64,000 nt of DNA from Paeniglutamicibacter quisquiliarum (GTDB lineage Bacteria > Actinomycetota > Actinomycetes > Actinomycetales > Micrococcaceae). The DNA lies in the NCBI RefSeq assembly GCF_019084045.1, contig NZ_JAHRED010000001.1, positions 248,001 through 312,000 on the forward strand, written 5' to 3'. The stretch's first letter is position 1. Every line of letters begins with the position of its first letter. Of this stretch, positions 15,816-23,956 are shown piece by piece. Below the pieces are notes generated by a model, which worked only from the letters and a program-made list of their open reading frames with translations, had not been told where the DNA came from and did no database searches. Made by a program: the position numbers and the translations under genes.

Positions 15816-17794
15816 GCGGGGATCCCTGCCTCGGCCAGCAGGCCAACGACTTGCTCGGCCCCGAGGCGGCCGTCGGCGAGGATAACCCGCACCGAGCGGG
15901 ACACGGGGTGCTCGCGGGTGGTGGCCAGCGGCTGTTCCCAGGCCAGCGAGCGCCCGATGCCCGGGTATCCTGCGCAGCGCACGAACCACGGGTCCTCGTC
16001 GGTGGCGTGGAAGATAATCGTTGCCTCGGATCCGCCGAAGTCGGCGGTTAACGCGAGCCAGGGGGAAACGCTTCCGTGGACCGCGTCCTCGCCGCTTGCC
16101 TCTGCGGTGAAGATCTCCGCGTTCGCGACGACGGGCAGGCGCCAGAAGAATCCGCCGTAACCCCCTGCCAGGCGGCCGTTGGAGCCTGGGCTGCCCAGGT
16201 TCACCGCCGCGGCACCGTGGGGCGTGAGGGTGAAGTCGTAGCCCAGCTCCCAGCTTCCGTTCGTACCCGCGGTTGCGGTGATGGTGCGTTCCTCATCCAG
16301 GATGGTGCTTCCGTCCGGCCCGATCCAGGCCAGGGTGTCCTCGCGCCGCGTCTCGTCCCCGGTGGAGGAGAGCAGCTCGATGCGACCGTGGTCCTTGCGC
16401 CAGACGTAGCGGCCCGCTTCGCGGGTGTAGGTGCGGCCGCCCCAGAAATTCACGCCGTCGACGTCCTGGATGGCCACGCCAACCCCGAGGTGCCAGGTGT
16501 GGTCGAGCGGCTGCTGGTCGGTGAGCACCGTGTTGGCCAGGGTGCGCACCGGGTGAAGGAAGGGGCGAGGGGAGTTGGTGGGGGACAGCTCGGTGCCCAG
16601 GCGCACGCCCGCCACTTCGCGGCCTGCCACGCGCAGCGGTTCCCCGGTCGGTGCCGGGGCGGCCCAGGGTGCACCGAGGGAGGAGAACGTGGCGGGGGAC
16701 TTCATGGCCCGCTTGGCCAGCTCCTCGATTCCCGGAACCACCACGTGCTGCGCGGGGCCCTCGCCCACGATGCGCAGGTGCTCGGCGGCGATGGGTGCGG
16801 GATCTTCCGCGGTGCGCACGGCCTCGAGCACCCGCATGAAGGAACCGGTGCGCTCCAAGGGGCTCAGCAACGCGGCGGCTTCGGGGCCGCGGGACTCGAT
16901 CAGGTTCCGCAGCAGATCGGTGCGCCCGAACATCTGCACGGTTCTCTCGCCGTCCTGCGGGGTGATGGCCAGTTCGTCGCGGGTGTAGTGGAAGATCGCC
17001 TGCCCGTTGGTCCCGGAGATCGTGATGAACGGGTCTTTTTGTTCGGCGGCCGTGGTCGCCAGCACGGCGGTGATCGGTGTCCCGACCGCCGTCGTCACGC
17101 TGAGCGTGGAGGTGTCGTCGGCCTCGATGCCGTTGGCATGGAACAGCTCGGTGTGCAGTTCGGCAATGTCGCCGGTTTCCTGCGCCCCGGCGATGTGCAG
17201 GGCGGTCATGACGGCGTGGGCCAGGGGATTGGTGATGACCCCGTCGACCACCTGGACCCCGTCAAGAACCCGCTTGCCGGCCCAGGGGGAACGGGAATAG
17301 TAGGCTGCATCGCGCTGCCACATGCCCGTCGCGCCCACGGCGCGCAACTCGCCAATGGTGCCGGAGTCCAGCAGCTCGGCGATGGCCGGGAGTGCATGGG
17401 AACCCAGCGACTGGAAGCCGACCTGGATGCGGGTCCCGGCATCCTTCGAGGCCTGCAGGAGCTCTTCGAATTGGGCCAGGGTGGCCGTCGGCGGCTTTTC
17501 CAGCAACAGGTCCGCACCCATGGACACGGCGATCATTCCCTGCTCGAAGTGGGTGTCGATGGGGGTTGAAAGCACCACGATGTCGATGGGCTCACCGGCC
17601 TCCGCGGCCTGGGCCAGCGAGCTGTACATGGCCACGTCCGTGCCCAGCGGCTGCTCACCTGCCCGGTGGCTTCGGTCCACCGCGCTGGTCAGCACCGCGT
17701 GACCACCGGCCTCCAGCGCGCGGATGTTCTCCAGGTGGCGCAGGCCGAAGCCGCGAATGCCGACCAGGCAGATTCGTGCGGGTGGGGTGCTCAT
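15812..17794 (-). CDS. Gfo/Idh/MocA oxidoreductase fused to a DUF6807 (PmoA-like) domain
   Basis: 660 residues in two parts. Residues about 1-350 form a Gfo/Idh/MocA oxidoreductase (ICLVGIRGFGLRH at the N-terminus, LLLEKPPTATLAQFEEL with the catalytic Lys). Residues about 390-660 match the DUF6807 family, with HPVRTLANTVLTDQQPLDHTWHLGVGVA, NFWGGRTY and GGYGGFFWRLP. DUF6807 proteins occur beside Gfo/Idh enzymes in sugar operons and are annotated as PmoA-like although no methane oxidation is implied. The fusion suggests the two act on one substrate. The start MSTPPARI follows GAAGGAG. Confidence 0.88.
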   Translation of the reverse strand: MSTPPARICLVGIRGFGLRHLENIRALEAGGHAVLTSAVDRSHRAGEQPLGTDVAMYSSLAQAAEAGEPIDIVVLSTPIDTHFEQGMIAVSMGADLLLEKPPTATLAQFEELLQASKDAGTRIQVGFQSLGSHALPAIAELLDSGTIGELRAVGATGMWQRDAAYYSRSPWAGKRVLDGVQVVDGVITNPLAHAVMTALHIAGAQETGDIAELHTELFHANGIEADDTSTLSVTTAVGTPITAVLATTAAEQKDPFITISGTNGQAIFHYTRDELAITPQDGERTVQMFGRTDLLRNLIESRGPEAAALLSPLERTGSFMRVLEAVRTAEDPAPIAAEHLRIVGEGPAQHVVVPGIEELAKRAMKSPATFSSLGAPWAAPAPTGEPLRVAGREVAGVRLGTELSPTNSPRPFLHPVRTLANTVLTDQQPLDHTWHLGVGVAIQDVDGVNFWGGRTYTREAGRYVWRKDHGRIELLSSTGDETRREDTLAWIGPDGSTILDEERTITATAGTNGSWELGYDFTLTPHGAAAVNLGSPGSNGRLAGGYGGFFWRLPVVANAEIFTAEASGEDAVHGSVSPWLALTADFGGSEATIIFHATDEDPWFVRCAGYPGIGRSLAWEQPLATTREHPVSRSVRVILADGRLGAEQVVGLLAEAGIPA

Positions 17795-17845
17795 GCTCGC
17801 TCCTTCAGTTCTGTCGCGGAACAGGGCCGCGACGCTCGGCAATGC

Positions 17846-17879
17846 GGCGGGCACCGGCCGGTGGTGGCCGGTGCCCGCC
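17846..17879 (-). other. intercistronic hairpin within the operon
   Basis: A perfect 14-bp GC-rich stem (17846-17859 with 17866-17879) with a 6-nt loop fills the 93-bp gap between the TIM-barrel isomerase and the oxidoreductase fusion. There is no T-run, so partial termination or protection of the upstream message against exonucleases is more likely than full termination. Confidence 0.7.
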
Positions 17880-17887
17880 AGGGGGTG

Positions 17888-18772
17888 CTACACCAGCGAG
17901 CCGGCCCCTTGCAGGGACGGCAGGACCAGCTGCGCGTAGCGTTCCTTCATCGTTTGAAGGGTGATCGCGGCGTCCTGGTTGTTGATGTCCTCATTGAAGA
18001 TCTCCACCTCGACCGGCCCGGTGTATCCGGCCTCGGCAACCGCGCGGGAAATGGAGGCAAAATCGACGTAGCCATCGCCCATCATGCCACGGGATTTCAG
18101 GGCATCGTTGGCAATGGGCAGGTTGAAGTCACACACCTGGTAGCCGGCCAACCTGCCCTCGGTCCCGGCGCGGGCAATGGCCCGGGACAGGGACGGATCC
18201 CACCAGACGTGGAACGTGTCAACGACGACGCCCACAGCGGAGGCAGGGTGCGGGGCGGCCAGGTCAAGCGCCTGGTCCAGCGTGGAGAGCACGGCCCGGT
18301 CTGCCGCGTACATCGGGTGCAGGGCCTCGAGCACCAGGCGGACCCGGTGCTCGGCGGCGTAGGGGACCAGCTCGGCCAGCCGGTCAGCGACCCTGCCGCG
18401 GGCCGCGGTGACGTCCTTGTCGCCCCGATCGCCGGCACCGCCCAGGACGTGGGCCGCTGCCGGGAGCCCGCCGACGACCATGATCAATTCGCCGGTGCCC
18501 AGGGCCGCGGCCTCTTCGATGGCCCGGCGGTTTTCCGTCAGGGCCGCGGCCTGGCCGGCGGCGTCGGAGGCAGTGAGGAATCCGCCGCGGCACAGCGAGG
18601 AGACGCTGAGTCCCGCGGCGGAAACCGCCTTGGCTGCTGCCTCCGCGCCGTCCACCAGCAGGTGCCGCCAGAGCCCGATATGGCTCAGGCCCGCCTCGGC
18701 GGTGTGGCGGATTGCCTCCTCGAGGGTCAGATTTGGGGTGGTGCCGGTGTTCAGGGATAGTTCGAAGCTCAA
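17888..18772 (-). CDS. sugar phosphate isomerase/epimerase family (TIM barrel, AP-endonuclease 2-like)
   Basis: 294 residues, xylose-isomerase-like TIM barrel. Metal-site segments are visible: LVLEALHPMY (Glu), GVVVDTFHVWWDP (Asp, His), YQVCDFN and VEVEIFNED with the last Glu. Relatives include inosose dehydratases, tagatose epimerases and hydroxypyruvate isomerases. It overlaps the DUF993 gene by 4 bp (ATGA), so the two are translated together. The combination with two Gfo/Idh enzymes resembles inositol or keto-sugar pathways, but no specific reaction can be assigned. Confidence 0.87.
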   Translation of the reverse strand: MSFELSLNTGTTPNLTLEEAIRHTAEAGLSHIGLWRHLLVDGAEAAAKAVSAAGLSVSSLCRGGFLTASDAAGQAAALTENRRAIEEAAALGTGELIMVVGGLPAAAHVLGGAGDRGDKDVTAARGRVADRLAELVPYAAEHRVRLVLEALHPMYAADRAVLSTLDQALDLAAPHPASAVGVVVDTFHVWWDPSLSRAIARAGTEGRLAGYQVCDFNLPIANDALKSRGMMGDGYVDFASISRAVAEAGYTGPVEVEIFNEDINNQDAAITLQTMKERYAQLVLPSLQGAGSLV

Positions 18773-19995
18773 TTGAATCCTCCGGTGGTGAGCAGCGCGC
18801 CCATGCGGCGTGCGGCCAGGTCCGGGTCGCGCAGCAGCCCGGCCTCGTCCGCCAGGGCAAAGGTCTTGGCCAGGTGCGGGAGCGAGCGCCCGGAGTGCAG
18901 GCCGCCGACCAGCTGGAAGCCGGACTGGTGGCCGTTGAGCCAGGCCAGGAACGCGATGCCCGTCTTGTAGTAGAAGGTCGGGGTACTGAAGATGTGCCGG
19001 CCCAGCTTCTGGGTGGAGGCAAGGATCTGGTATCCGCGCTCCGCGTCCCCGGCATCAAAGGCCTGCAGCGCGGTGGAGGCCGCGGGGTAGATGGCGGCAA
19101 AGATCCCCAGCAGGGCATCTGAATGCCGCTGGCCGTCGCCGCGGATCAGCTCCGGGTAGTTGAAGTCGTCGCCCGTGTAGAGGCGCACTCCGGCCGGGAG
19201 GGCCGCGCGCAATTGGGTTTCGTGCCCGGCATCGAGCAGGGACACCTTGACCCCGTCGACCTTGGACGGGTTGGAGGCAATGAGTTCCAGGAAGGTCGCG
19301 GTGGCCACCGCGACGTCGGTGGAACCCCAGTAGCCTTCCAGCGCCGGATCGAACATAGTGCCCAGCCAGTGCAGGATGACCGGCCGGGAGGACTGCTCGA
19401 GCAGCTCGGTGTAGATGCCCAGGTAGTCCTCGGCGTTGCGGGCCACCCGGGCCAGGTCGCGGGAGCACATGATGATGGTCTTGGCGCCGGCGGCCTCGAC
19501 GACCTCGAGCTGTTCGAGGTAGGCGGCCTTGACGGCGTCCAGTCCCGCAATGCCTGGCTGCAGGGAATCGGGCTGCAGCTGGTCGGTGCCCACGCCGCAG
19601 GAGATCAGGTCCCGCACGCTCTTGCCGCGCAAGGCGGCGGGTGCGGCGTGTACCACGGAGGTCGCCTCCGCGCAGGAGCGCGCGATCAGTTCCTGGGTGG
19701 CCGCCCAGTCCAGGCCCATGCCGCGCTGGGCGGTGTCCATGGCGTCGGCGACACCCAGTCCCCAGGACCAGAGCTCGTGGCGGTAGCCCAGGGTTGCCTC
19801 CCAGTCCAGCGTCGCCGGCGATCCCGGGGTGTTCTCGGCCGCCATCTGCGGGACCACGTGGGCCGCCGCGTAGACGTTGCGCGAGGTGATCGGCGCCGTC
19901 GGCCGGGTCCAGGCCCCGGGTGCGTTCATGGTGTGTTCGCGCAGCGTGCCGTCGGTTCCCGGCAGCAGCAGGGTGGTGCTGGTTGCCAGGCTCAC
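18769..19995 (-). CDS. DUF993 family protein (dihydrodipicolinate-synthase-like TIM barrel)
   Basis: 408 residues, the family's usual size, from a GTG start that overlaps the upstream stop by 4 bp (GTGA). It matches the DUF993 family, distant relatives of class I aldolases/dehydratases of the DapA type: a long N-terminal segment with YRHELWSWGLGVADAMDTAQRGMGL, IISCGVGTDQL-like core strands, RPVILHWLGTMFDP, and VDGVKVSLLDAGHE where the Lys is a candidate Schiff-base residue. These genes co-occur with Gfo/Idh and sugar isomerase genes, as here. It could be a keto-sugar aldolase or dehydratase; no member's reaction is known to me. Confidence 0.85.
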   Translation of the reverse strand: MSLATSTTLLLPGTDGTLREHTMNAPGAWTRPTAPITSRNVYAAAHVVPQMAAENTPGSPATLDWEATLGYRHELWSWGLGVADAMDTAQRGMGLDWAATQELIARSCAEATSVVHAAPAALRGKSVRDLISCGVGTDQLQPDSLQPGIAGLDAVKAAYLEQLEVVEAAGAKTIIMCSRDLARVARNAEDYLGIYTELLEQSSRPVILHWLGTMFDPALEGYWGSTDVAVATATFLELIASNPSKVDGVKVSLLDAGHETQLRAALPAGVRLYTGDDFNYPELIRGDGQRHSDALLGIFAAIYPAASTALQAFDAGDAERGYQILASTQKLGRHIFSTPTFYYKTGIAFLAWLNGHQSGFQLVGGLHSGRSLPHLAKTFALADEAGLLRDPDLAARRMGALLTTGGFN

Positions 19996-21158
19996 AGCAC
20001 GACCTCCGGGATGTCGATGGTGCGGCGTTCGGCGGCAGACTGCAGGCCGAGCTCTGCCAGCTGGACGCCGCGCGCGGCCGAAAGCAGGCCGAAGCGGTGT
20101 TCGCGGCCGTTGACCACGTCGCCCAGGAATTCCTCCCACTGGCGCTTGAAGCCGTTGTCGAGTTCGTCGTTGGCCGGGACCTCGAGCCACTGGTCGCGGA
20201 AGGACTCGGTGACCGGAAGGTCCGGGTTCCACACGGGCTTGGGGGTGTGGGCGCGCTGCTGGGCGACGCACTTGTTCAGGCCCGCGACGGCGGAGCCGTG
20301 GGTGCCGTCGATCTGGAATTCGACGAGCTCGTCGCGGTACACGCGCACCGCCCAGGAGGAGTTGATCTGGGCAACGACCGGATCGCCGGCAGGGGTTTCG
20401 AGTTCGAAGATGCCGTAGGCGGCGTCGTCCGCGGTGGCGGTGTATTCCTCGTTGCGCTCGTCCCAGCGGGAGGGGATGTGGGTGGCTGTCTTCGAGGTGA
20501 CCGACTTGACCTTGCCGATGATGCCCTCGAGCACGTAGTTCCAGTGGCAGTACATGTCGGTGGTCATCGAGCCGCCGTCGGCCAGGCGGTAGTTCCAGCT
20601 GGGGCGCTGGGCGGACTGGATGTCGCCCTCGAAGACCCAGTAGCCGAATTCCCCGCGCAGCGAGAGGATCCTTCCGAAGAATCCCTCCTCGACCAGGCGG
20701 CGCAGCTTGACCAGTCCCGGGAGGTAGAGCTTGTCGTGCACCACGCCGGCGGTGATGCCCTTGGCCTTGGCGATCCTGGCCAGCTCGATGGCCTCGTCGA
20801 GGGTTTCGGCGGTGGGCTTCTCGGTGAAGATGTGCTTGCCTGCGTTGATGGCCTTGGTCAGCGTTTCGGCGCGCAGGGAGGTCATGGATGCGTCGAACAC
20901 GATGTCGACGGTGGGGTCGTTGATGACCTCGTCGAGGTCGGTGGTCCAGTGCTCGATCTTGTGGATGCGGGCGAGTTCCCGGATCTTGTCCTCGTTGCGG
21001 CCGACCAGGATGGGCTGGACGGTGACCTTGCGCCCGTCGGCCAGGGTGATGCCGCCCTGGTCGCGGATGGGAAGGATCGAGCGCAGGAGGTGCTGGCGGT
21101 ATCCCATGCGACCGGTGATACCGTTCATGGCGATGCGAAGTACTTGTGTTTCCGGCAT
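19992..21158 (-). CDS. Gfo/Idh/MocA family oxidoreductase
   Basis: 388 residues. The N-terminal nucleotide fold is unusual in having AMNGITGRMGYRQHL, close to the dihydrodipicolinate-reductase style GRMG motif, followed by HIFTEKPTAETLDEA with the catalytic Lys. DGGSMTTDMYCHWNYVLE supplies the Asp/His region. It probably oxidises a sugar or cyclitol and is the first gene of the operon with DUF993, the isomerase, the DUF6807 fusion and the M24-like protein. The start MPETQV follows CAGGAG. Its promoter carries a LacI operator, so the whole operon should be induced when the LacI ligand is present. Confidence 0.9.
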   Translation of the reverse strand: MPETQVLRIAMNGITGRMGYRQHLLRSILPIRDQGGITLADGRKVTVQPILVGRNEDKIRELARIHKIEHWTTDLDEVINDPTVDIVFDASMTSLRAETLTKAINAGKHIFTEKPTAETLDEAIELARIAKAKGITAGVVHDKLYLPGLVKLRRLVEEGFFGRILSLRGEFGYWVFEGDIQSAQRPSWNYRLADGGSMTTDMYCHWNYVLEGIIGKVKSVTSKTATHIPSRWDERNEEYTATADDAAYGIFELETPAGDPVVAQINSSWAVRVYRDELVEFQIDGTHGSAVAGLNKCVAQQRAHTPKPVWNPDLPVTESFRDQWLEVPANDELDNGFKRQWEEFLGDVVNGREHRFGLLSAARGVQLAELGLQSAAERRTIDIPEVVL

Positions 21159-21207
21159 GGTCTTCTGACTCCTGGAATCGGGTCGGTAAATCTCGGGAAA
21201 GTAAGTG

Positions 21208-21251
21208 GGAATGCGCTTTCCAAGATATATTCGTTTGGATCGACGTGTCAA
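21208..21251 (-). promoter_or_regulatory. promoter and LacI-type operator of the Gfo/Idh-DUF993 operon
   Basis: On the minus strand TTGACA (21251-21246), a 16-bp spacer and TATATC (21229-21224) form a strong promoter. Immediately downstream, covering the start point, is the dyad GGAATGCGCTTTCC (plus-strand view, 21208-21221) with central CG, matching the operators at 9199 and 22428. Confidence 0.8.
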
Positions 21252-21312
21252 CTGTCACAATGGCTTGAGGGTTTCGGCGTGGCGCCGGAATCGATGAAAG
21301 GTGGTTTTCCAG

Positions 21313-22329
21313 ATGGTCGTACGGCTGGCAGATGTGGCCCGGGAGGCAGGGGTCTCTCCGGCGACCGCGTCCCGGGTGCTCAACGGCTCCTCGCGGAGTC
21401 CGGCTGAGGCAATCGCGGAGAAGGTCCGCGGCGCCGCCGAGCGACTGGGCTACTTCCCCAATGCCCAGGCGCAGGCGCTGGCCCGTTCCTCGGCGGGGCT
21501 GGTCGGGCTGATCGTGCATGACATCGCCGACCCGTATTTCTCCTCCATCGCCCACGGGGTCCAGCACGGGCTGAAGGGCTCGGGGCTGCGCGTCATGCTC
21601 TCGAGCACCGACAGGGACGGCGAGACCGAAATGGAGGCCGTGCGCGCCTTCATGTCCTACCGCACGGAGGGCATCGTGCTGGCCGGGTCGCGCACCGTTG
21701 ACGGCGACGAGCACCTTGCCGCGGCGGTGGAGACGTACCGGAAGAACGGCGGCAGGGTGGTCATGATCGGCCAGCCGCTGCCCGGAACGCTGGGCCTGCG
21801 CGTGGACAACCGCGGGTCCGCCGCCGAGCTGGTGCGCCAGCTGGTGGCACTGGGGCACCGGCGTTTCGTCATCCTGTCCGGGGACATGAACCTGGTGACG
21901 GTGGGGGACCGGCATGCCGGCATCTTGGAGGGCCTGGCGGAGGCCGGCCTTGAGCCGCTCGCCGTGCTGCCGGGCATCTTCACGCGCGACGGCGGGCTGG
22001 AGGCCATGACCGAATACCTCGAGTCCGCGAAGGGCGAGGTGGCCCGGGGGCAGGTCTGCGTCCTGGCCGCCAACGACGTGATGGCCCTGGGTGCCCTGAC
22101 CGCCGTGCGGCGCGCCGGCCTGCGCGTGCCGCAGGATGTGGCGGTGGCCGGGTTTGATGACATTGCCACGCTGGAGGACATGGTTCCCTCGGTCACCACC
22201 GTGCGCCTGCCGCTGGATGCGATGGGGGAGCAGGCGGCCAGGATGCTCCTGGGCGAGGAGGGCGAGGAGGCCATCCAGGTGGTTGAGGGGGAGCCGGTCC
22301 TGCGCGAAAGCACCGCGTTTTGCCTGTGA
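21313..22329 (+). CDS. LacI-family transcriptional repressor
   Basis: 338 residues. The N-terminal helix-turn-helix and hinge helix read VRLADVAREAGVSPATASRVLNG and PNAQAQALARSS, followed by a ligand-binding domain of the ribose-binding type (VGLIVHDIADPYFSSI, LAANDVMALGAL, VAGFDDIATLEDMVPSVTTV). I choose the ATG with GAAAGGTGG 8 bp upstream; a GTG four codons earlier is possible. It diverges from the Gfo/Idh-DUF993 operon and precedes the binding-protein gene. Three matching operators in the window predict that it represses uptake and breakdown of one sugar or cyclitol. Confidence 0.93.
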   Translation: MVVRLADVAREAGVSPATASRVLNGSSRSPAEAIAEKVRGAAERLGYFPNAQAQALARSSAGLVGLIVHDIADPYFSSIAHGVQHGLKGSGLRVMLSSTDRDGETEMEAVRAFMSYRTEGIVLAGSRTVDGDEHLAAAVETYRKNGGRVVMIGQPLPGTLGLRVDNRGSAAELVRQLVALGHRRFVILSGDMNLVTVGDRHAGILEGLAEAGLEPLAVLPGIFTRDGGLEAMTEYLESAKGEVARGQVCVLAANDVMALGALTAVRRAGLRVPQDVAVAGFDDIATLEDMVPSVTTVRLPLDAMGEQAARMLLGEEGEEAIQVVEGEPVLRESTAFCL

Positions 22330-22394
22330 GTTCGTTGATTGCCCTTTGGGTATCAATGGATGCGCAATTGACAAGATGAAGCTCGCCGGACCAC

Positions 22395-22441
22395 TTGACG
22401 GGTGATTCCAATCACACATACGGTGTTGGAAACCGCTTTCC
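22395..22441 (+). promoter_or_regulatory. promoter and LacI-type operator of the sugar-binding protein gene
   Basis: TTGACG (22395-22400), an 18-bp spacer and TACGGT (22419-22424), followed by the operator GGAAACCGCTTTCC (22428-22441). This is the same 14-mer as at 9199-9212. The order promoter, then operator at the start point, is the same in all three copies. Confidence 0.8.
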
Positions 22442-22484
22442 CAACGGCGGATGACCGTGCTCCACACCCAAGACTGAGGATTCG

Positions 22485-23762
22485 ATGATGAGATTCGCTC
22501 GACTGGCCAAATTTACGGCGGTGGCTTCCATTGCCGCGCTTGCATTGACCGGATGCGGCGGCAGCGGAAGCGCCGCCGACGCCAACGGAGATGTGACCTT
22601 GCGCTTTTCCTGGTGGGGTTCGGAGTCGCGGTCCGCGGCCACCCAGAAGATCATCGAGGCATTCGAAGCCAAGAACCCGGGCATCAAGATCCAGGGCGAG
22701 TACGGCGACTGGGGCGGCTACTGGGACAAGCTGGCCACCCAGGTCGCCTCCAACGATGCGCCTGACATCATCCAGATGGACGACAAGTACCTGCGTGAAT
22801 ACGCGGACCGCGGAGCGCTGCTGGACCTTTCCGACATCGACGTTTCCAAGTTCGACGAGGCGGCGATCGCCAACGGCACCACCGAGGACGGCGTCGTCGG
22901 CATCACCACCGGCATCAACGCGATGGCCATGATGGCCAACCCGACGCTCTTCAAGGAAGCCGGCGTCGAGCTGCCGGATGACAAGACCTGGACCTGGGAC
23001 GACTACAGCGACATCTCGGCCAAGATCACCAAGGGCACCGAGGCGTTCGGCGCCACCGGACCCAACGAGCCCGCGGGGTTCCAGTTCTGGCTGCGCCAGG
23101 ACGGAAAGTCGCTGACCACCGCCGAGGGCACCCTCGGATTCGAGCCGGCGGATGCCGCCTCGTACTTCGAGATGCTCAAGGGGCTCATGGAGGCCGAGGC
23201 CATTCCGAGCGCCTCGGGCATCGCCGAGGACCAGAGCCCGGGCCCCGACAGGTCGCTGACCGGCACCAACGGGGCGGCCATGGGCATGTGGTGGACCAAC
23301 CAGCTGGCAGCCCTTTCCGGTGCCTCCGGCGAGGACCTCGTGCCCCTGCGCATGCCGGGCCGCAGCGGGGAAGCCGGCGGATCGCAGACCTTCTTCAAGT
23401 CATCGATGTTCATGTCCGCCACCAAGGGCACCAAGCACCCCGAAGAGGTCAAGAAGTTCATCGACTTCATGGTGAACTCGCCGGAGGCCGGCCTGCTCAA
23501 CCTGGCCGACCGCGGACTTCCCTCCAACCTCGAGGTCCGCAAGGCAGTGGTCGACAAGCTGGAGGGCCCGGACGCCCTCTCGGCCGAGTTCATCGCCGAC
23601 ATCGAGGACGAGGTCACCGCGGCCGAGCCGATTCCGCCGCGCGGATTCAGCGGGCTGCAGGACATCCTGTACCGCTACGGCCTCGAGGTGTTCTTCGGGC
23701 GCCTGGGCACCGACGATGCGGCACAGAAGATGTTTGAGGAAATGAAGGTCGAAATCGGCTAG
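22485..23762 (+). CDS. sugar ABC transporter substrate-binding lipoprotein
   Basis: 425 residues with a lipoprotein signal peptide ending in the lipobox LTGC at about residues 21-24, so it is anchored outside the membrane. It belongs to extracellular solute-binding family 1 (CUT1): LRFSWWGSESRSAATQKII, then DAPDIIQMDDKYLREYADRG and the C-terminal SGLQDILYRYGLEVF region. It captures a sugar or oligosaccharide for an importer. No permease follows; a strong hairpin ends the transcript. The two permeases at 9.3-11.2 kb are controlled by an identical operator and are its likely partners. Confidence 0.92.
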   Translation: MMRFARLAKFTAVASIAALALTGCGGSGSAADANGDVTLRFSWWGSESRSAATQKIIEAFEAKNPGIKIQGEYGDWGGYWDKLATQVASNDAPDIIQMDDKYLREYADRGALLDLSDIDVSKFDEAAIANGTTEDGVVGITTGINAMAMMANPTLFKEAGVELPDDKTWTWDDYSDISAKITKGTEAFGATGPNEPAGFQFWLRQDGKSLTTAEGTLGFEPADAASYFEMLKGLMEAEAIPSASGIAEDQSPGPDRSLTGTNGAAMGMWWTNQLAALSGASGEDLVPLRMPGRSGEAGGSQTFFKSSMFMSATKGTKHPEEVKKFIDFMVNSPEAGLLNLADRGLPSNLEVRKAVVDKLEGPDALSAEFIADIEDEVTAAEPIPPRGFSGLQDILYRYGLEVFFGRLGTDDAAQKMFEEMKVEIG

Positions 23763-23783
23763 CCCGGCCGATCCGGGAAACAC

Positions 23784-23818
23784 GTGGTGGGGTGCGGCCG
23801 TGGGCCGGACCCCACCAC
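23784..23818 (+). terminator. terminator of the binding-protein gene
   Basis: A 16-bp stem (23784-23799 with 23803-23818, one mismatch) with a 3-nt loop, 21 bp after the stop and followed by TCCTGTTTA. It makes the binding-protein gene monocistronic. The following 23819-23956 shows no gene. Confidence 0.8.
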
Positions 23819-23956
23819 TCCTGTTTAACGCAGGTGTTCCGGGGATGCGCAACTTCCGGTGGCTCGGCTAATCCTCGGCCAGATCAGGGCGTGGCCGGAG
23901 GAGGTGGGGGAGCAGGGAGCGTAGATGCCGTCGCGTCGTGCGGGCAGCGCCCGTGA

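Noticed and set aside
18769-22467. A continuous 1232-codon open frame on the minus strand running through the DUF993 gene, the Gfo/Idh region and antisense to the LacI gene
   Set aside because: Only the DUF993 part (from the GTG at 19995) has family motifs. The rest is Arg/His/Pro-rich out-of-frame translation, caused by high GC content.
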